64,000 nucleotides of DNA from Ga0074139 sp964515195 (lineage in GTDB: Bacteria > Bdellovibrionota > Bdellovibrionia > Bdellovibrionales > Bdellovibrionaceae), in assembly GCA_964515195.1 (NCBI GenBank), contig CAZETK010000010.1, forward strand, positions 4,820 through 68,819, written 5' to 3'. Shown piece by piece: positions 63,206-64,000 of this stretch. The first letter of the stretch is position 1; every line of letters begins with the position of its first letter. A program made the translations under genes and the position numbers. Under the pieces are notes generated by a model. It was not told the origin of the DNA. It saw nothing but the letters and a program-made list of their open reading frames with translations, and made no database searches.

Positions 63206-64000
63206 ATGCAGAAAATGTCAGTCAGGGTTTTTCTTTTTGCCGCCCTTGTTGGCATTGTATCCTGCACATCCCAAGAGAAGCCCGTCGGGGTCGGAAAGTT
63301 TCAGACTTTTTCATCAGAAAATCTTTACAGTTCAGAGGAAGCTCCCCGGTGTAAGTTTTTATTGGATTCCTATTGCTCATACCTTCACTCACCGGAAGCT
63401 CAAGGCAACATTATGGTGAAACGCGCCTTGGGACCGATCGAGATTTTACAGGGTAATACTGAAAATGAATTCACCCAAGCGTACTATCGATACTCCCAAG
63501 CCAAGATGAAGAACCGCGAATTTCTGCCAAAGGACTTTCGCCGGGTGCTCGACAGATACAATTATTTCGGAAAGCTGCAAAGTTTTCTGCAACGCCCTCC
63601 GCGCAGCCTTATGAGCCTATCGTCGCGATTGAACTCAGAAAACTCTGACTACGAGTTGGGATATATTTGGTCAGCCGCCATCAATGAAGCCGTTATTCTT
63701 AGGATGTCTAAGAAGTACAAGGGCTATCACAGCCTTTCCGAAAAGGTGATACCGATTGAGCTCAAGCTGGAATCCCAACGGGAAAAGCGCATTCTTATCA
63801 CGGAAATCTCCCAAGCCCTTTGGAAGAACGATCAAAACTGGAAACGTGTTGAGGTTGGATTTGAACGGCTGCGAGAGAGTTTTCTGGCCATGATTCCAAG
63901 ATTGGACATTCCTGAGGACGTGCAGAAAGATTGGGCCCAGCGCATTCAGGACGTGCGTTTGGTAATGCCTGGATCTTTACCTTCAATTGCAGATGGAGAC
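63206..64000 (+). CDS. Lipoprotein, 3' truncated by window edge
   Basis: 265 residues visible from ATG 63206. Lipobox GIVSC (Cys20). Mature part hydrophilic with paired Cys (EAPRCKFLL, SYCSYLH), then helical and basic. No stop before the window end. Family not recognised; the catalytic or binding part may lie beyond. Confidence 0.8.
   Translation, partial: MQKMSVRVFLFAALVGIVSCTSQEKPVGVGKFQTFSSENLYSSEEAPRCKFLLDSYCSYLHSPEAQGNIMVKRALGPIEILQGNTENEFTQAYYRYSQAKMKNREFLPKDFRRVLDRYNYFGKLQSFLQRPPRSLMSLSSRLNSENSDYELGYIWSAAINEAVILRMSKKYKGYHSLSEKVIPIELKLESQREKRILITEISQALWKNDQNWKRVEVGFERLRESFLAMIPRLDIPEDVQKDWAQRIQDVRLVMPGSLPSIADGD

Overview
The window looks like chromosomal DNA of a free-living or predatory Gram-negative bacterium, most likely a Bdellovibrio-type member of the Bdellovibrionota. 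This is inferred from style, not from a marker gene: moderate GC, very many lipoproteins and outer-membrane proteins with no close standard name, LPS core genes, c-di-GMP and partner-switch signalling, a DhnA-type class I aldolase and many GTG/TTG starts. No rRNA, tRNA, CRISPR array, transposase or phage gene was recognised.

Layout. 1-9.4 kb: the tail of an unknown gene, a large subtilisin-like protease, a Gly-rich lipoprotein cut short by an in-frame TAG, and a 1205-residue surface repeat protein. 9.4-13.5 kb: a beta-propeller lipoprotein, an HD-GYP phosphodiesterase, an exported unknown and a DUF1338 enzyme. 13.8-18.6 kb: cassette A, an outer-membrane barrel overlapping by 11 bp a large EF-hand-bearing lipoprotein that is itself broken by an in-frame TAA. 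18.6-20.7 kb: dcd, rpmG, a ChaN-like protein and a CheY. 20.7-29 kb: a signalling island. A 124-bp inverted-repeat element comes first, then a FecR/Fn3 membrane protein plus CheA-like kinase (minus strand), divergent from a PP2C phosphatase, a STAS protein and a receiver-DUF4388 protein (plus strand). 29-34.5 kb: two unknowns, waaA and a frameshifted heptosyltransferase gene. 34.6-38.3 kb: cassette B, a second barrel/lipoprotein pair with the same 11-bp overlap. 38.3-54.8 kb: mostly housekeeping genes (MFS carrier, RNA methyltransferase, pseudouridine synthase, DedA, TatD, TcdA, deoxyhypusine-synthase-like enzyme, RRM protein, aldolase, LysS, carbonic anhydrase) mixed with exported proteins. 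54.9-64 kb: a membrane protein, a DUF4383 gene behind a good sigma-54 promoter, an exported Ppx/GppA-like protein with FxsA, a TetR regulator, two tandem penicillin-binding/beta-lactamase-fold hydrolases with an acyltransferase-like membrane protein, and the start of another lipoprotein gene.

The most interesting candidate for an undescribed system is the duplicated barrel + EF-hand lipoprotein cassette (13.85-18.6 kb and 34.6-38.26 kb). Both copies keep order, orientation and overlap length while the sequences have diverged strongly. The natural reading is an outer-membrane barrel working with a lipid-anchored, possibly Ca2+-sensing partner. Three genes carry single lesions (TAG at 4893, TAA at 17913, a one-base frameshift at about 34019). 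These may be real decay, recoding or sequence error, and the window alone cannot decide.
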